DNA from: CAYQFQ01 sp964416925
GTDB taxonomy: Bacteria; Patescibacteriota; Minisyncoccia; Phycocordibacterales; GWA1-40-21
Assembly (NCBI GenBank): GCA_964416925.1
Contig: CAYQFQ010000002.1
Coordinates: 1-46,156, forward strand
Direction of reading: 5' to 3'
Length of the DNA stretch: 46,156 nucleotides
This document shows, piece after piece, positions 31,744 through 40,087 of the stretch. The notes under the pieces were generated by a model that made no database searches, had not been told where the DNA came from, and was given only the letters and a program-made list of their open reading frames with translations. Position numbers and translations under genes: made by a program. Every line of letters starts with the position of its first letter. The first letter of the stretch is position 1.

Positions 31744-31777
31744 AAAAAACCCGCCATTCGTTTCCTACTAGGCGGGT
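31744..31777 (-). terminator. Terminator of the 109-residue membrane protein gene
   Basis: ACCCGCC (31749-31755) with GGCGGGT (31771-31777); on the minus strand followed by TTTTTTAATT. Confidence 0.85.
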
Positions 31778-31781
31778 ATTT

Positions 31782-32111
31782 TCATACTGACTCACTATTC
31801 TCTGGAGGATCATTTTCAAACATCTCACGAATTTCTGATTCGCTAATCTTGGGGTTCATACCCAGCCAATCACGAGTTTTTGAAATATGTGGGAACCAGA
31901 TAAGATTTATAATTTCAGCCACAATAAAGAGAACAATAAATCCTATTATTAGAGCAGCCCACGGGACTAAAATCGCCTTTGGGGTACTCCCAGCAACCCA
32001 ATTTTTTAAGGGCTTTCCCCAAAACCAAAAAATTAGTTTGATGGTAGCCCATATAATAAAATAGGCAAACCCAAAAATCAATACATTAGCTACTGAACGC
32101 GCGTTTTTCAT
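31782..32111 (-). CDS. Hypothetical two-pass membrane protein
   Basis: 109 residues with membrane segments at about 7-31 (VANVLIFGFAYFIIWATIKLI) and 46-71 (ILVPWAALIIGFIVLFIVAE), and an acidic C-terminal tail (ENDPPENSESV). AAAGGA is 6 nt before the ATG. The product is not recognised. It lies between a terminator and the SIMPL gene, transcribed in the same direction as the latter. Confidence 0.65.
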   Translation of the reverse strand: MKNARSVANVLIFGFAYFIIWATIKLIFWFWGKPLKNWVAGSTPKAILVPWAALIIGFIVLFIVAEIINLIWFPHISKTRDWLGMNPKISESEIREMFENDPPENSESV

Positions 32112-32169
32112 AAGAAGTCCTTTCTTTATTTTCTTATGTTAGTGTATAACTATATTATTAACTTGTCAA

Positions 32170-32913
32170 TTATCTAACTTTAAACACAGCCTTTACAGTA
32201 ACCATAACATTTTTCTTTATAGTTGATGTATCATATGCTCCATAGTCAGAGATCTCAAGAGAATTTGCTGGGAGAACTTGAACCACACCGCTTGATGCAG
32301 AACTTAAAGTTCCAACAGAGCTTCCGCTACCTTTTGTAATTTGTTCAGCTCTCACACGCGCATCAGCCATTGCAGCTGAAAGAAGTTCTACTCTAAGTGC
32401 AGGAAGTTTTGAATAAAAATACTGTGGAGCATTCGTCGTAAAGATAACTCCTTTATCTATAAGCTTCTGAGTTGCTTGAGCAAGATTTGTTATTTGGTCT
32501 ATGTTTGTTGAACTTACTTCCACGTTTTGAGTCAAATTGTATTCTTTTTCAGATTCATAACCATTTGAATTATATTTGTAATTCTCAAACATAGATACAG
32601 TTGAGAAAGTTATTCCAGCTTCATCTACTCCCTGTTCTTTCAAAAAACTCTTAACATAAGCTAAGTCGCTTTTCATCTGTTCATATCCGTACTTTAAGCC
32701 GCTGATTTTAGCAGTTCTCGTAAATGAACCAGAGAATTTAGCAGTGTCAGACGTCACTTCTTTCGATGTTGAACCAGTCACAGAAAGATTGTTCCCTGTG
32801 GACCTTATTTTAGACAAAGCAACAGAAACAAAGATTGAACTTAAAACAAGGCTAACCCCGAGTATCGTTGGTAACCATAATTTATTTTTTGAGAAAAAGT
32901 TTTCCTTGTCCAT
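32170..32913 (-). CDS. SIMPL domain-containing protein (DUF541)
   Basis: 247 residues: N-terminal membrane anchor about 13-34, then a SIMPL/DUF541 domain (NNLSVTGSTSKEVTSDTAKFSGSF in two parts, the usual opening; then AGITFSTVSMF, and AAMADARVRAEQIT near 181-194). The family is periplasmic or cell-surface and of poorly known function. A truncated copy of its 3' end lies about 0.5 kb downstream. No clear Shine-Dalgarno. Confidence 0.88.
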   Translation of the reverse strand: MDKENFFSKNKLWLPTILGVSLVLSSIFVSVALSKIRSTGNNLSVTGSTSKEVTSDTAKFSGSFTRTAKISGLKYGYEQMKSDLAYVKSFLKEQGVDEAGITFSTVSMFENYKYNSNGYESEKEYNLTQNVEVSSTNIDQITNLAQATQKLIDKGVIFTTNAPQYFYSKLPALRVELLSAAMADARVRAEQITKGSGSSVGTLSSASSGVVQVLPANSLEISDYGAYDTSTIKKNVMVTVKAVFKVR

Positions 32914-32985
32914 ATTTTTAAAAAGTTATTTATTAATAAATATATTATATCAAATCTAATCAAAAAAAGATGCTAATATTTCTAA

Positions 32986-33468
32986 CTATTGTTTAACCAT
33001 CAACCTTAAAAAATTGAGAGACCCTTCCGTCATTTTTTTATAGAACTCAACGTCACTAGGTAAAACTGATTCTTGTTCAAATAAAAGTGTCAGCATTGGA
33101 ATACTTAAAATACTCAATTTATCAGACATCTGAATTACTTTTGCCTCCTCTGATTTTGGTGAACTCTTTACTCCATGATTTAGAATGCAATCCCGCTCAA
33201 TCTCGATAACCTCAATCCCCTCTTTCTCTAATAAACTTATAGCATGAGCTTCATGATCTGCCATATTAATGACCTTGCCTATATCATGCACCCAAGCAGT
33301 TCTCTCTATCAGAGATTCATCCAAATGAAATTTCTTAGCCAGAATCAAAGCTACTTCAACCACGGCCTCAGTATGAGTCCTGGAGAAATCTTGTTCTGCC
33401 TTATCTCCTTTTTGTAAAAAATATTTTTCTGCAATTTCCTTCGCTATAAGAGGTGTAAGTTTTTTCAT
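32986..33468 (-). CDS. HD-domain hydrolase
   Basis: 160 residues from ATG 33468 (MKKLTPLIAKEIAEKYF); a longer frame upstream lacks signals. HD motif pieces: HTEAVVEVALIL near 33, AWVHDIGKVI with the HD pair near 63-64, ADHEAHAISLL, and NHG at about 99. This fits small metal-dependent phosphohydrolases of the YqeK/predicted metal-dependent type acting on nucleotides or nucleotide signals. Substrate unknown. Confidence 0.85.
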   Translation of the reverse strand: MKKLTPLIAKEIAEKYFLQKGDKAEQDFSRTHTEAVVEVALILAKKFHLDESLIERTAWVHDIGKVINMADHEAHAISLLEKEGIEVIEIERDCILNHGVKSSPKSEEAKVIQMSDKLSILSIPMLTLLFEQESVLPSDVEFYKKMTEGSLNFLRLMVKQ

Positions 33469-33532
33469 AATATAATTTAAGTGTCTAAATTTTATCAAAA
33501 TTTACGAACAATTAATAGCATCCATCAAATTA

Positions 33533-33567
33533 AATAAAAGCGCGCAAACCCCGATTGGTTTGCGCGC
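33533..33567 (-). terminator. Terminator of the 122-residue hypothetical gene
   Basis: GCGCGCAAACC (33540-33550) with GGTTTGCGCGC (33557-33567); T-run on the minus strand. Confidence 0.9.
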
Positions 33568-33582
33568 ATCAAAAGCTCTGCT

Positions 33583-33951
33583 TTATTTCGGATATTCCTT
33601 GACTTCCGCATGAGCCAAAACCTCTGCCAGTTTATTTTTTAAAAATGTTTTGGAAACGCATTTTTTCGCCATGGCCCGAAGCTTCAATTCCGGCTTACCG
33701 CTGACAAGCCCCATGATAATTTCTTCGACGAGATTATCTGAAACACGTACGATCAGTTGGGGACGAATTTTCCTCCAGATGGATTTATCCTTAACAACAA
33801 CCCGCGCCAGTCTGATAACCGCACCAGCTGTCATGTTTGGGAATCCTCTGTCCGGAGTTACTCCTCCGGGAAGATACCCGAGAACAGCATGGATCTTGCA
33901 AAGAATTTCCTCGATCTCTCTAAAAGCACGAACATTCCACCTTTTTTCCAT
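33583..33951 (-). CDS. Hypothetical basic protein, ORFan cassette
   Basis: 122 residues, Lys/Arg-rich, no membrane segment. Its GYLPGGVTPDRGFPNMTAG segment is Gly/Pro-rich and flanked by helices. GAAAGGA is 7 nt before the ATG; TTGACA promoter and strong terminator are its own. No family recognised. Sits between the HD gene and the pseudouridine synthase, less AT-rich than both. Confidence 0.7.
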   Translation of the reverse strand: MEKRWNVRAFREIEEILCKIHAVLGYLPGGVTPDRGFPNMTAGAVIRLARVVVKDKSIWRKIRPQLIVRVSDNLVEEIIMGLVSGKPELKLRAMAKKCVSKTFLKNKLAEVLAHAEVKEYPK

Positions 33952-34009
33952 ATCTATCCTTTCTGTTCCGTTCTATTGAGAAAACTAGTTTTAGTCCTGA
34001 TTCTGTTTA

Positions 34010-34039
34010 ATATAATATATTATTATTTATATTTGTCAA
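34010..34039 (-). promoter_or_regulatory. Promoter of the 122-residue hypothetical gene
   Basis: Minus strand TTGACA (34039-34034) and ATTATA at 17-nt spacing (34016-34011); overlapping alternatives exist in the AT-rich stretch. Confidence 0.65.
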
Positions 34040-34092
34040 TGGGTATTTTTAAAAAAATGTAACCTTGATTTGCATATATAGGCTTTTCATAT

Positions 34093-34098
34093 TACATT
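34093..34098 (+). promoter_or_regulatory. -10 box TACATT for a leaderless GTG start
   Basis: TACATT, 6 nt (TAACTC), GTG 34105. Confidence 0.45.
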
Positions 34099-34104
34099 TA
34101 ACTC

Positions 34105-34824
34105 GTGGAAAATATCATTTATCCTATTAGAATTAATAAATATCTCGCATATAAAGGTTTAACAACAAGAAAAAATGCAGACAGACTTATTGAAAAAGGT
34201 AGTGTGTTTGTTAATGGTAAGAAAGCTTTACTCGGACAGCAGATTAGAGAAAAAGATCTTGTTGAGATCAAAGGTAATTCAGTACAACAATCAAACTTCG
34301 AATACTTCGCATATTACAAACCTCGCAACGTTATTACCCACAGCCCGCAAAGAGGTGAAAAAGATATCACCACCATGACAGGAAAAAGAAATCTCTTCCC
34401 TATTGGAAGATTAGATAAGGATTCAGAAGGACTTATTATTCTCACAAACGACGGACGAATAACACAAAGACTTCTCTCTCCAGAGTTTGAGCACGAAAAA
34501 GAATACCTGGTTGTAACAAAAACTCCAGTTAGACAATTTTTTCTTTCTCAAATGGAACGAGGTATGGATATTGGTGACCACACAACAAAACCCTGTAAGA
34601 CAAAAAGGATTGGTGTAAATTCATTTTCCATAATACTAACCGAGGGGAAAAAACATCAAATCAGAAGAATGTGTGATGTATTAAGTCTTCAAATTGAAAC
34701 CTTGAAGAGAATAAGGGTGATGAATATAAAATTAGCTAAAATGAAACCTAATGAATTGAGAAAGTTGTCTGGAGTAGAACTTACTGAATTCCTTGCCAGC
34801 CTAGGGATTGATGCTAACCGTTAA
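34105..34824 (+). CDS. rRNA pseudouridine synthase (RsuA/RluB/E/F family)
   Basis: 239 residues, GTG start. Isomerises a uridine of ribosomal RNA. N-terminal S4 domain (RINKYLAYKGLTTRKNADRLIEKG at 7-30 in two parts), then the catalytic domain with GRLDKDSEGLIILTNDG near 98-114 holding the catalytic Asp, KEYLVVT, and EGKKHQIRRMC. The target (16S or 23S position) cannot be told; the sequence is nearest in style to RluF/RluB. Its last 24 nt overlap the 3' end of the convergent gene at 34801-35322. Confidence 0.92.
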   Translation: MENIIYPIRINKYLAYKGLTTRKNADRLIEKGSVFVNGKKALLGQQIREKDLVEIKGNSVQQSNFEYFAYYKPRNVITHSPQRGEKDITTMTGKRNLFPIGRLDKDSEGLIILTNDGRITQRLLSPEFEHEKEYLVVTKTPVRQFFLSQMERGMDIGDHTTKPCKTKRIGVNSFSIILTEGKKHQIRRMCDVLSLQIETLKRIRVMNIKLAKMKPNELRKLSGVELTEFLASLGIDANR

Positions 34825-35322
34825 AAAAGAAGCTATCACAACAAAGACAACGGCCACGATTTGTGTCGTTACCCCATGTGTAAAACTGTGACGGTATTCT
34901 TCTTTATTATTTATATCATGGAAAAGATTGTGCAGTTTTTTTGCTTCTGAGAAAAATCTATAACTAAATTTATAGCTTAAAAAATTTAACGCATCAGGCA
35001 ACACACCGAGTATCGCACCGGCCACAGAAAGAACAAACGTTTGTTTATCTCGAACAAACATAAAGATCACTAAGATAATTGCAAAAAAAACATCGAGAAT
35101 AACATACAGTATCTGAATAAGAGCACGAATATCTTTCCAATTGATTTTATAATTTTCGTCCTCTTCCTTGTCCTTTAAATAATGTTCATGCCCATAGTTA
35201 ATATGGGGTAACAAATCAAAAATATAATGGCTTGCAAATGAGAGTGTTAGCCCAATATACGGATCATTTGGAAAAGCATTTGCAATAGCCGCACCAATAA
35301 TAGCGTGTGATGTAAGGACCAT
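34801..35322 (-). CDS. Membrane protein, YdjM-like putative metal-dependent hydrolase
   Basis: 173 residues with about four membrane segments. N-terminus SHAIIGAAIANAF, then SHYIFDLLPHINYGHEHY (H/D-rich, near 31-48) and a central VLPDALNF, fit the membrane-bound metal-dependent hydrolase family of YdjM, judged by the His/Asp pattern. Function uncertain. It starts 3 nt after the CAP-domain gene and is probably co-transcribed with it; it overlaps the pseudouridine synthase by 24 nt tail to tail. Confidence 0.65.
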   Translation of the reverse strand: MVLTSHAIIGAAIANAFPNDPYIGLTLSFASHYIFDLLPHINYGHEHYLKDKEEDENYKINWKDIRALIQILYVILDVFFAIILVIFMFVRDKQTFVLSVAGAILGVLPDALNFLSYKFSYRFFSEAKKLHNLFHDINNKEEYRHSFTHGVTTQIVAVVFVVIASFLTVSINP

Positions 35323-35325
35323 ATA

Positions 35326-36492
35326 TTACCTTGTCTTTACACAATCATTATAAACGCCCACTTGCTTATTATATATATCCGTTAGATTTTGAATCTCAAG
35401 AGAAAGATTATTCGCAGATTTAGCCAAAAGATTGTATTCAGCAACTTTAGCATTATAATCAACCGACGATGTATTGTTAGTCTTCATGGTTTCAAGCACT
35501 AGTTTTGTTTTTTCCGCACTTGCTTTAAGGTTTTGAATTGATTGATTAAAAATCATTACTTTATTCTTCGTTGCTTCATCAGGATAAGGACAAGCTTTAG
35601 CAGGTTTTGCAAAAACCTGAACTGCAATAGTTGCTTCTTTACCTTGATAGTTACCCTTGGAAACAGCAATTCCGGTCTCTGAATAATTTTGATTTACTAT
35701 ATTAGCCTTGTGACCTGGACTTGCCATCCATGCAGATACAAGCACGCTATCACTTAAATAATCGCCAAGAGCTAAATTTTCACCAATAACCAAATATTCA
35801 TAAGAAACATTTTTTGCAAAATCTCCGACAGTCCTACCAGACGGCGATGTGTGCTCAAAATATCCCTTAGCAAACATATCATCCAATCTATCAAGTGCTA
35901 TTTGATTAAGCAGAGAATTTTCCGTTAATGACAAAATACCGAGGCTTATCCTTTCATTATTAACTTTTGATAAGATTCCGTATTTTGAAAGATTAAGACT
36001 AATTGGGGCGGGTTTAATTTCTTCCTTAACTGGTTCAATCACCTTCTCTACTTTAACTTCTTTTTCTGTTTGTTTTACTTCTACAGTAACAGGATTACCT
36101 TTAATCGGCGAAAATATTTTTAAATAGTCAGTCAAACTTTTACTTGATGTTGCTTTAATTTCATCTGGCTTAGCCTCTGTGGAATCTTTGGTTTTATCGC
36201 TTGAAATCGGTATCTGAGCTATCTCATCCTTTTTGACGTAGTTCTTACATAAATCCTGAGCAGATTTCTCCCTTATGTTTGTGATATATGATCCGTCAGC
36301 CTTGTTTTGCAAATATCGCTCACAGAAACCATCTTTTGTTATCCTAACGATGGAAGAATTTATAGCAATAATCATACTCGAAATACCCTCTTTTAAAGAA
36401 ATCATAAAAGTAGAGGCGTAAGTTTTATTAGCAAAGAAAAAAGTAGACAGAATTAACAAAATAAATACTACTTTCGTAAATTTACTTTTCAT
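35326..36492 (-). CDS. Secreted CAP/SCP-domain protein
   Basis: 388 residues. Signal peptide 1-26 (VVFILLILSTFFFANKTYA), a Cys-containing N-terminal region, a Lys/Glu/Pro linker (about 120-170), a CAP domain about 172-300, and a helical C-terminal tail. CAP signatures: VNNERISLGILSLTENSLLNQIA, GYFEHTSPSGRT, GENLALGD and AWMASPGHKANIVNQNYSETGIA. Bacterial CAP proteins are secreted and may bind or modify surface molecules. TAAAAT lies 6 nt before the ATG (36504-36499), so a leaderless start. Confidence 0.9.
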   Translation of the reverse strand: MKSKFTKVVFILLILSTFFFANKTYASTFMISLKEGISSMIIAINSSIVRITKDGFCERYLQNKADGSYITNIREKSAQDLCKNYVKKDEIAQIPISSDKTKDSTEAKPDEIKATSSKSLTDYLKIFSPIKGNPVTVEVKQTEKEVKVEKVIEPVKEEIKPAPISLNLSKYGILSKVNNERISLGILSLTENSLLNQIALDRLDDMFAKGYFEHTSPSGRTVGDFAKNVSYEYLVIGENLALGDYLSDSVLVSAWMASPGHKANIVNQNYSETGIAVSKGNYQGKEATIAVQVFAKPAKACPYPDEATKNKVMIFNQSIQNLKASAEKTKLVLETMKTNNTSSVDYNAKVAEYNLLAKSANNLSLEIQNLTDIYNKQVGVYNDCVKTR

Positions 36493-36572
36493 TTAAATAT
36501 TTTACCACAATCCACAGTCAATTTCAAACCCAATATATGTATTTAATATTTTTTTAATGTTATTATATTGGG

Positions 36573-36974
36573 ATGAAATATCTAACGACTACCACGAGAT
36601 ATTTAAAGTGGCACTATTCTTTGGGCTACTACTATGTCTCAGTAATCTATAAAAATGTTTTTGTTTTCCTTTTTGAATATTTTGCTATTCGTTCATTGCT
36701 TAAAGAATATTTTCTTCCATGGAAAAGAATGGCCGGATCATATAAAGAAGCTAAAAGTGTCTCTGTTTTTTTTGAAACATTATTGCAAAATCTAATAATG
36801 AGAGTCGTGGGTATAATCCTAAGATCCGCAGTCTTATTTATCGGCGGTTTGATTATTCTATTATATCTTCCTTTATATCCTGTCTTAATGATTATCTGGT
36901 CACTTTTCCCAATTATAATACTAACCTTCATTATCACCGGAATAATTTTAATATTAAGCATATTTATAAAATGA
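36573..36974 (+). CDS. Small membrane protein coupled to the AAA+ gene
   Basis: 133 residues. Two or three hydrophobic stretches, strongest at about 24-45 (YKNVFVFLFEYFAIRSLL) and 75-131 (IMRVVGIILRSAVLFIGGLI onward), with a basic loop FLPWKRMAGSYKEAKS between. No family recognised. Its stop overlaps the ATG of the next gene (ATGA at 36971-36974), so translation is coupled and the products probably work together in the membrane. TATTAT at 6 nt before the ATG gives a leaderless start. Confidence 0.75.
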   Translation: MKYLTTTTRYLKWHYSLGYYYVSVIYKNVFVFLFEYFAIRSLLKEYFLPWKRMAGSYKEAKSVSVFFETLLQNLIMRVVGIILRSAVLFIGGLIILLYLPLYPVLMIIWSLFPIIILTFIITGIILILSIFIK

Positions 36975-39451
36975 ATATTTCCTCTCTTTTAAAAACGAGT
37001 CCCTTATATAGCGTAATTTCTGTTGAAAGTTTTATTTCAAAAAATAAAAGAGGAATTATAACTAAAATAAATATTTACTCCATTATAGCCACAATTATTT
37101 TACTTGGAGTGAGTCTTCTGGGGGAAGCAAAGGTTGGCAGCCTTGCCTTCAAAGTAATGCCAATAATTGAAAAGCTCGTTCCAGTACTATTGGGATTTAT
37201 ATCAATTAATATTGGAGTGTTTCTAATAATGAAACTTTTGAGCTTTCAATTTTCCTGCATGTATTATTTCGATAAGATTTCTGGTAATAAATATGCAAAA
37301 AGTGAAGTCTATACATTCTCAGCGGGAAGAATATTATATGTTGGAAAATCAAACGATATTCTACATGGTTTTTTAGATTCACCCTTTGGTAGAAAAGTTT
37401 TGAAAAGACTAGAGATTAGTGATAAAGAAATTACTGAAATATTTCACCAACTTCCTATTGAAAAAGAGGAGCAAGTTCCAGAAAGCTTCCTTGGAAAAGT
37501 AGTGAAGGTCTCAGATGTTATTGATTATATTTGCGACACAAAGAAAGAATTTTCCGAAATACTGTCTTCTCGCGGAGTAAAGAAAATTGACTTGGTTGGG
37601 GCTTCAGAGTGGATTATTTACGACACTGAACAGACTGAATACAGAAGTCAGTGGTGGAGAAAGTCTAACCTTGCAAAGATAGATGGTTTCGCAAAAGAGT
37701 GGTCATTTGGACAGACTTTTGCTTTAGATAAATTTGGAATCGATCTTCTAAAGGGTGAGGCAGTAAACTCTGAAGCTCTACCTATGAATGAACGAGGAAA
37801 TGAAGTTACACAAATAGAGAATGCTCTTTCAAAGCTAACTGAAGCAAACGCAATGCTTGTTGGGGAACCTGGTCAAGAGAAAATCGAAATTATTTGGGTT
37901 TTGTGTAGGCACATAAAAAACAGGACTTCTGCTTTTGAGCTTGTCGATAAGAGACCGATTCTACTTGATACAAACTTCTTTACCTCATACTGCAAAGACA
38001 AGGAAATGTTTGAAAAATTTCTTGGTAACATCTTATTGGAAAGTGAAAAAGCTGGAAATATCATTTTAATAATTGATAACATCTCAAGATTAGTCGAGGC
38101 CGGCACAATTCTCGGTGTAGATGTCGTTTCAATTCTAGATCCGATACTTATTAGCCCGCTCACCCAGCTTATTGCCTTAGTTGATACATCTGATTTCAGA
38201 GAAAAAATAGAAAAAAATAAATCTCTAATGAATAGATTTGAAGTTATACGTTCTCACCCGCTTGAGATGAAAGAAATATCTAGGATAATTTCGTCCTCTG
38301 CCCTTGAAATTGAAAAGAAATATAGATTAACTTTTAGTTACCAGGCTATAAATGAAATAAGCAAAAGTGCAGATTATTATTTTACTGGTGGTATAACTTC
38401 TGACAAAGCGAGTGATTTACTAAAAGAAATTTGTCCATGGGCTATAAAAAACGATTTTAAAATTATTAGTAAAAATGTGGTCAGATTATTTATTGAAAAA
38501 AAGACCAACATTCCAACTTCCGGCAACCTATCACCTCAAGAAAAAGATAAATTATTAAATCTTGAATCTCTACTTGGCCAGAGAGTTATTGGGCAGGTTG
38601 AGGCAATCGCTGGTGTCAGCAATGCAATGCGCAGATCAAGATCTGGCACAAGAAATCCAGACAGACCAATTGGCTCATTCTTATTTTTTGGACCAACCGG
38701 TGTAGGTAAAACTGAAACAGCAAAAGCATTGGCTCAAGTTTTCTTTGGTGATGAAAATAACATGTCACGATTTGATATGTCTGAGTTCCAGACCGACGAT
38801 GCGATTGATAAACTTATCGGTTCTTACTCCTCAGGAAAATCGGGTATTTTATCTAGCACTCTAAGAGAAAAACCTTACGGAGTAGTATTACTTGATGAAT
38901 TTGAAAAAACCAATAAAAGTGTTCTAAACTTGTTCTTACAAATTTTTGATGAGGGTATGTTTTCAGATAATAGTGGAAAGAAAGTCAGCGCTAGAAATAT
39001 TATATTTATCGCAACATCAAACGCCGGAGCGGAAAAAATATTTGATATCGTCTCTCAAGGTAAGAACCTAGAGGAAGCGAAGCTTGATATTATCGCCGAC
39101 ATTGTTGAACACGGTTCTCTCAAACCTGAACTTATCAATAGATTTGATGGCATAATTATGTTTAGACCGCTTGAACAAAATGAACTTGAAAAAATTGCTC
39201 AAATTATGTTAAAGAAACTTTTTTCTAGGATGCTTGAAAAAGGTATTTCTATTAAATCTGATGATACTATAGTGAAATATGTTGTAAAATATGGAACAAA
39301 TAAAGTTTTTGGAGCAAGACCTCTGAATCGATTCATTCAAGATTCAGTAGAAAGCTCTGTCGCATCACTAATGATTGAGAAATCATTAGGTTCTGGTTCA
39401 ATAATAAAATTATCTATTGAAGATGATAAAATAAAAGCTGAGGCGCTATAA
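36971..39451 (+). CDS. Membrane-anchored ClpC-like AAA+ protein with degenerate D1
   Basis: 826 residues. Two membrane segments (about 36-52, 66-90) replace the N-terminus of Clp ATPases. A helical Clp-N-like region follows (about 125-215). D1 (about 290-430) has Walker A GEPGQEKI (298-305) instead of GxxxxGKT and Walker B IILIIDN (364-370) without the catalytic Glu, so it should not hydrolyse ATP. D2 (about 535-826) is intact: GPTGVGKTE 574-582, VVLLDEFEK 638-646, ATSNAG, and a normal C-terminal lid with FGARPLNRFI. The pore loop GYVG of ClpA/B/C is missing; LIGSYSSGKSGIL is there instead and is shorter. No ClpP-binding loop was recognised. Likely a membrane unfoldase or remodeller acting with the coupled small protein. 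Confidence 0.88.
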   Translation: MNISSLLKTSPLYSVISVESFISKNKRGIITKINIYSIIATIILLGVSLLGEAKVGSLAFKVMPIIEKLVPVLLGFISINIGVFLIMKLLSFQFSCMYYFDKISGNKYAKSEVYTFSAGRILYVGKSNDILHGFLDSPFGRKVLKRLEISDKEITEIFHQLPIEKEEQVPESFLGKVVKVSDVIDYICDTKKEFSEILSSRGVKKIDLVGASEWIIYDTEQTEYRSQWWRKSNLAKIDGFAKEWSFGQTFALDKFGIDLLKGEAVNSEALPMNERGNEVTQIENALSKLTEANAMLVGEPGQEKIEIIWVLCRHIKNRTSAFELVDKRPILLDTNFFTSYCKDKEMFEKFLGNILLESEKAGNIILIIDNISRLVEAGTILGVDVVSILDPILISPLTQLIALVDTSDFREKIEKNKSLMNRFEVIRSHPLEMKEISRIISSSALEIEKKYRLTFSYQAINEISKSADYYFTGGITSDKASDLLKEICPWAIKNDFKIISKNVVRLFIEKKTNIPTSGNLSPQEKDKLLNLESLLGQRVIGQVEAIAGVSNAMRRSRSGTRNPDRPIGSFLFFGPTGVGKTETAKALAQVFFGDENNMSRFDMSEFQTDDAIDKLIGSYSSGKSGILSSTLREKPYGVVLLDEFEKTNKSVLNLFLQIFDEGMFSDNSGKKVSARNIIFIATSNAGAEKIFDIVSQGKNLEEAKLDIIADIVEHGSLKPELINRFDGIIMFRPLEQNELEKIAQIMLKKLFSRMLEKGISIKSDDTIVKYVVKYGTNKVFGARPLNRFIQDSVESSVASLMIEKSLGSGSIIKLSIEDDKIKAEAL

Positions 39452-39479
39452 TAGTTCAATTTAAATATATAAACATTTT

Positions 39480-39515
39480 GACCTGCCCACATCGTGGGCA
39501 GGTCATTATTTACAT
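39480..39515 (+). terminator. Terminator of the AAA+ operon
   Basis: GACCTGCCCAC (39480-39490) with GTGGGCAGGTC (39494-39504), then ATTATTTACATT. Confidence 0.8.
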
Positions 39516-39522
39516 TATTTTT

Positions 39523-39705
39523 CTACCCTTCAAGATCAAGGAAGTCTTTACATTCAGTAGCTGTTCCACGAAACACAGTTATTCCTTTGGTATTGTCTTG
39601 GAGCCGATGTGAACAATATGCTCCATCAGAAGCTGGATTGATCTCAAACTCGAGATCCTCTACCTTGAAATCATTCCTGCCAACCAACAACCCTGTCTCA
39701 ACCAT
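39523..39705 (-). CDS. Small hypothetical protein, ORFan cassette
   Basis: 60 residues, acidic, with FKVEDLEFEINPASDGAYCS and a GTATECKDFLDLEG end; no membrane segment. Supported as a gene by GGGGGAG 3 nt before the ATG and a TTGACG/TACCAT promoter with 17-nt spacing. No family recognised. Lies just downstream of the structured RNA but behind that RNA's terminator. Confidence 0.65.
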   Translation of the reverse strand: MVETGLLVGRNDFKVEDLEFEINPASDGAYCSHRLQDNTKGITVFRGTATECKDFLDLEG

Positions 39706-39760
39706 AACTCCCCCTTCTCACTTGGACACTAAACACAAAAGAACCTACTAAACCTCAAAT

Positions 39761-39789
39761 ATGGTATCACTTCAAAATATAGTCGTCAA
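39761..39789 (-). promoter_or_regulatory. Promoter of the 60-residue hypothetical gene
   Basis: Minus strand TTGACG (39789-39784), 17-nt spacer, TACCAT (39766-39761). Confidence 0.65.
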
Positions 39790-39793
39790 ACAT

Positions 39794-39821
39794 AAAAAAC
39801 GGATTCCGTGGGGAATCCGTT
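39794..39821 (-). terminator. Terminator of the structured RNA
   Basis: Minus strand AACGGATTCC-CCAC-GGAATCCGTT, then TTTTATG. Confidence 0.9.
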
Positions 39822-40040
39822 AGTCTCTTCTTGTTGCCCCTGTAGATACGCAGGGGTTGAGGGGGTTAGCTGCCTGTAATAGAGACCATGACTTTACAAG
39901 CTCCTCAGGTGCGCGGTGAAAATGAAGGGTCCGGTCGCTCGCCACTACTAGGACCCTTAGTCCGCCTCACTTTGGAGGTTTGGGAGATCAGTAGCATTCG
40001 CGGTGGACAAGCTTCCACGAAGACTCCCAAAAACAAAAGA
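39794..40040 (-). ncRNA. Structured noncoding RNA, family not recognised
   Basis: No ORF fits, the sequence is clearly richer in G+C than its surroundings, and it ends in a terminator on the minus strand. Helices seen on the minus strand: closing pair AGTCTTC with GAAGAGACT (bulged); GGGAG with CTCCC near the 5' end enclosing GTGGA-AGCTTG-TCCAC; CCTC-CAAAGT-GAGG; AAGGGTCC with GGACCCTT (8 bp); TGTAA with TTACA; and CCCCTG-CGTATCTA-CAGGGG. A -10 box TATATT at 40052-40047 places the start near 40040. Hallmarks of RNase P, tmRNA and SRP RNA were looked for and not found; a divergent 6S RNA cannot be excluded. Confidence 0.7.
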
Positions 40041-40087
40041 ACGCTAAATATAGTTTAGCAAATTGAACACAAAAAACAATATACTAC

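Noticed and set aside
36971..39451. Ordinary ClpC or ClpB annotation
   Set aside because: Membrane segments, degenerate D1, missing pore-loop motif and absence of a clpP neighbour make a plain ClpC/ClpB label misleading.
39794..40040. Assignment of the structured RNA to RNase P, tmRNA, SRP or 6S RNA
   Set aside because: Conserved blocks of the first three were searched for by eye and not found; 6S has too little sequence conservation to claim without a covariance search.
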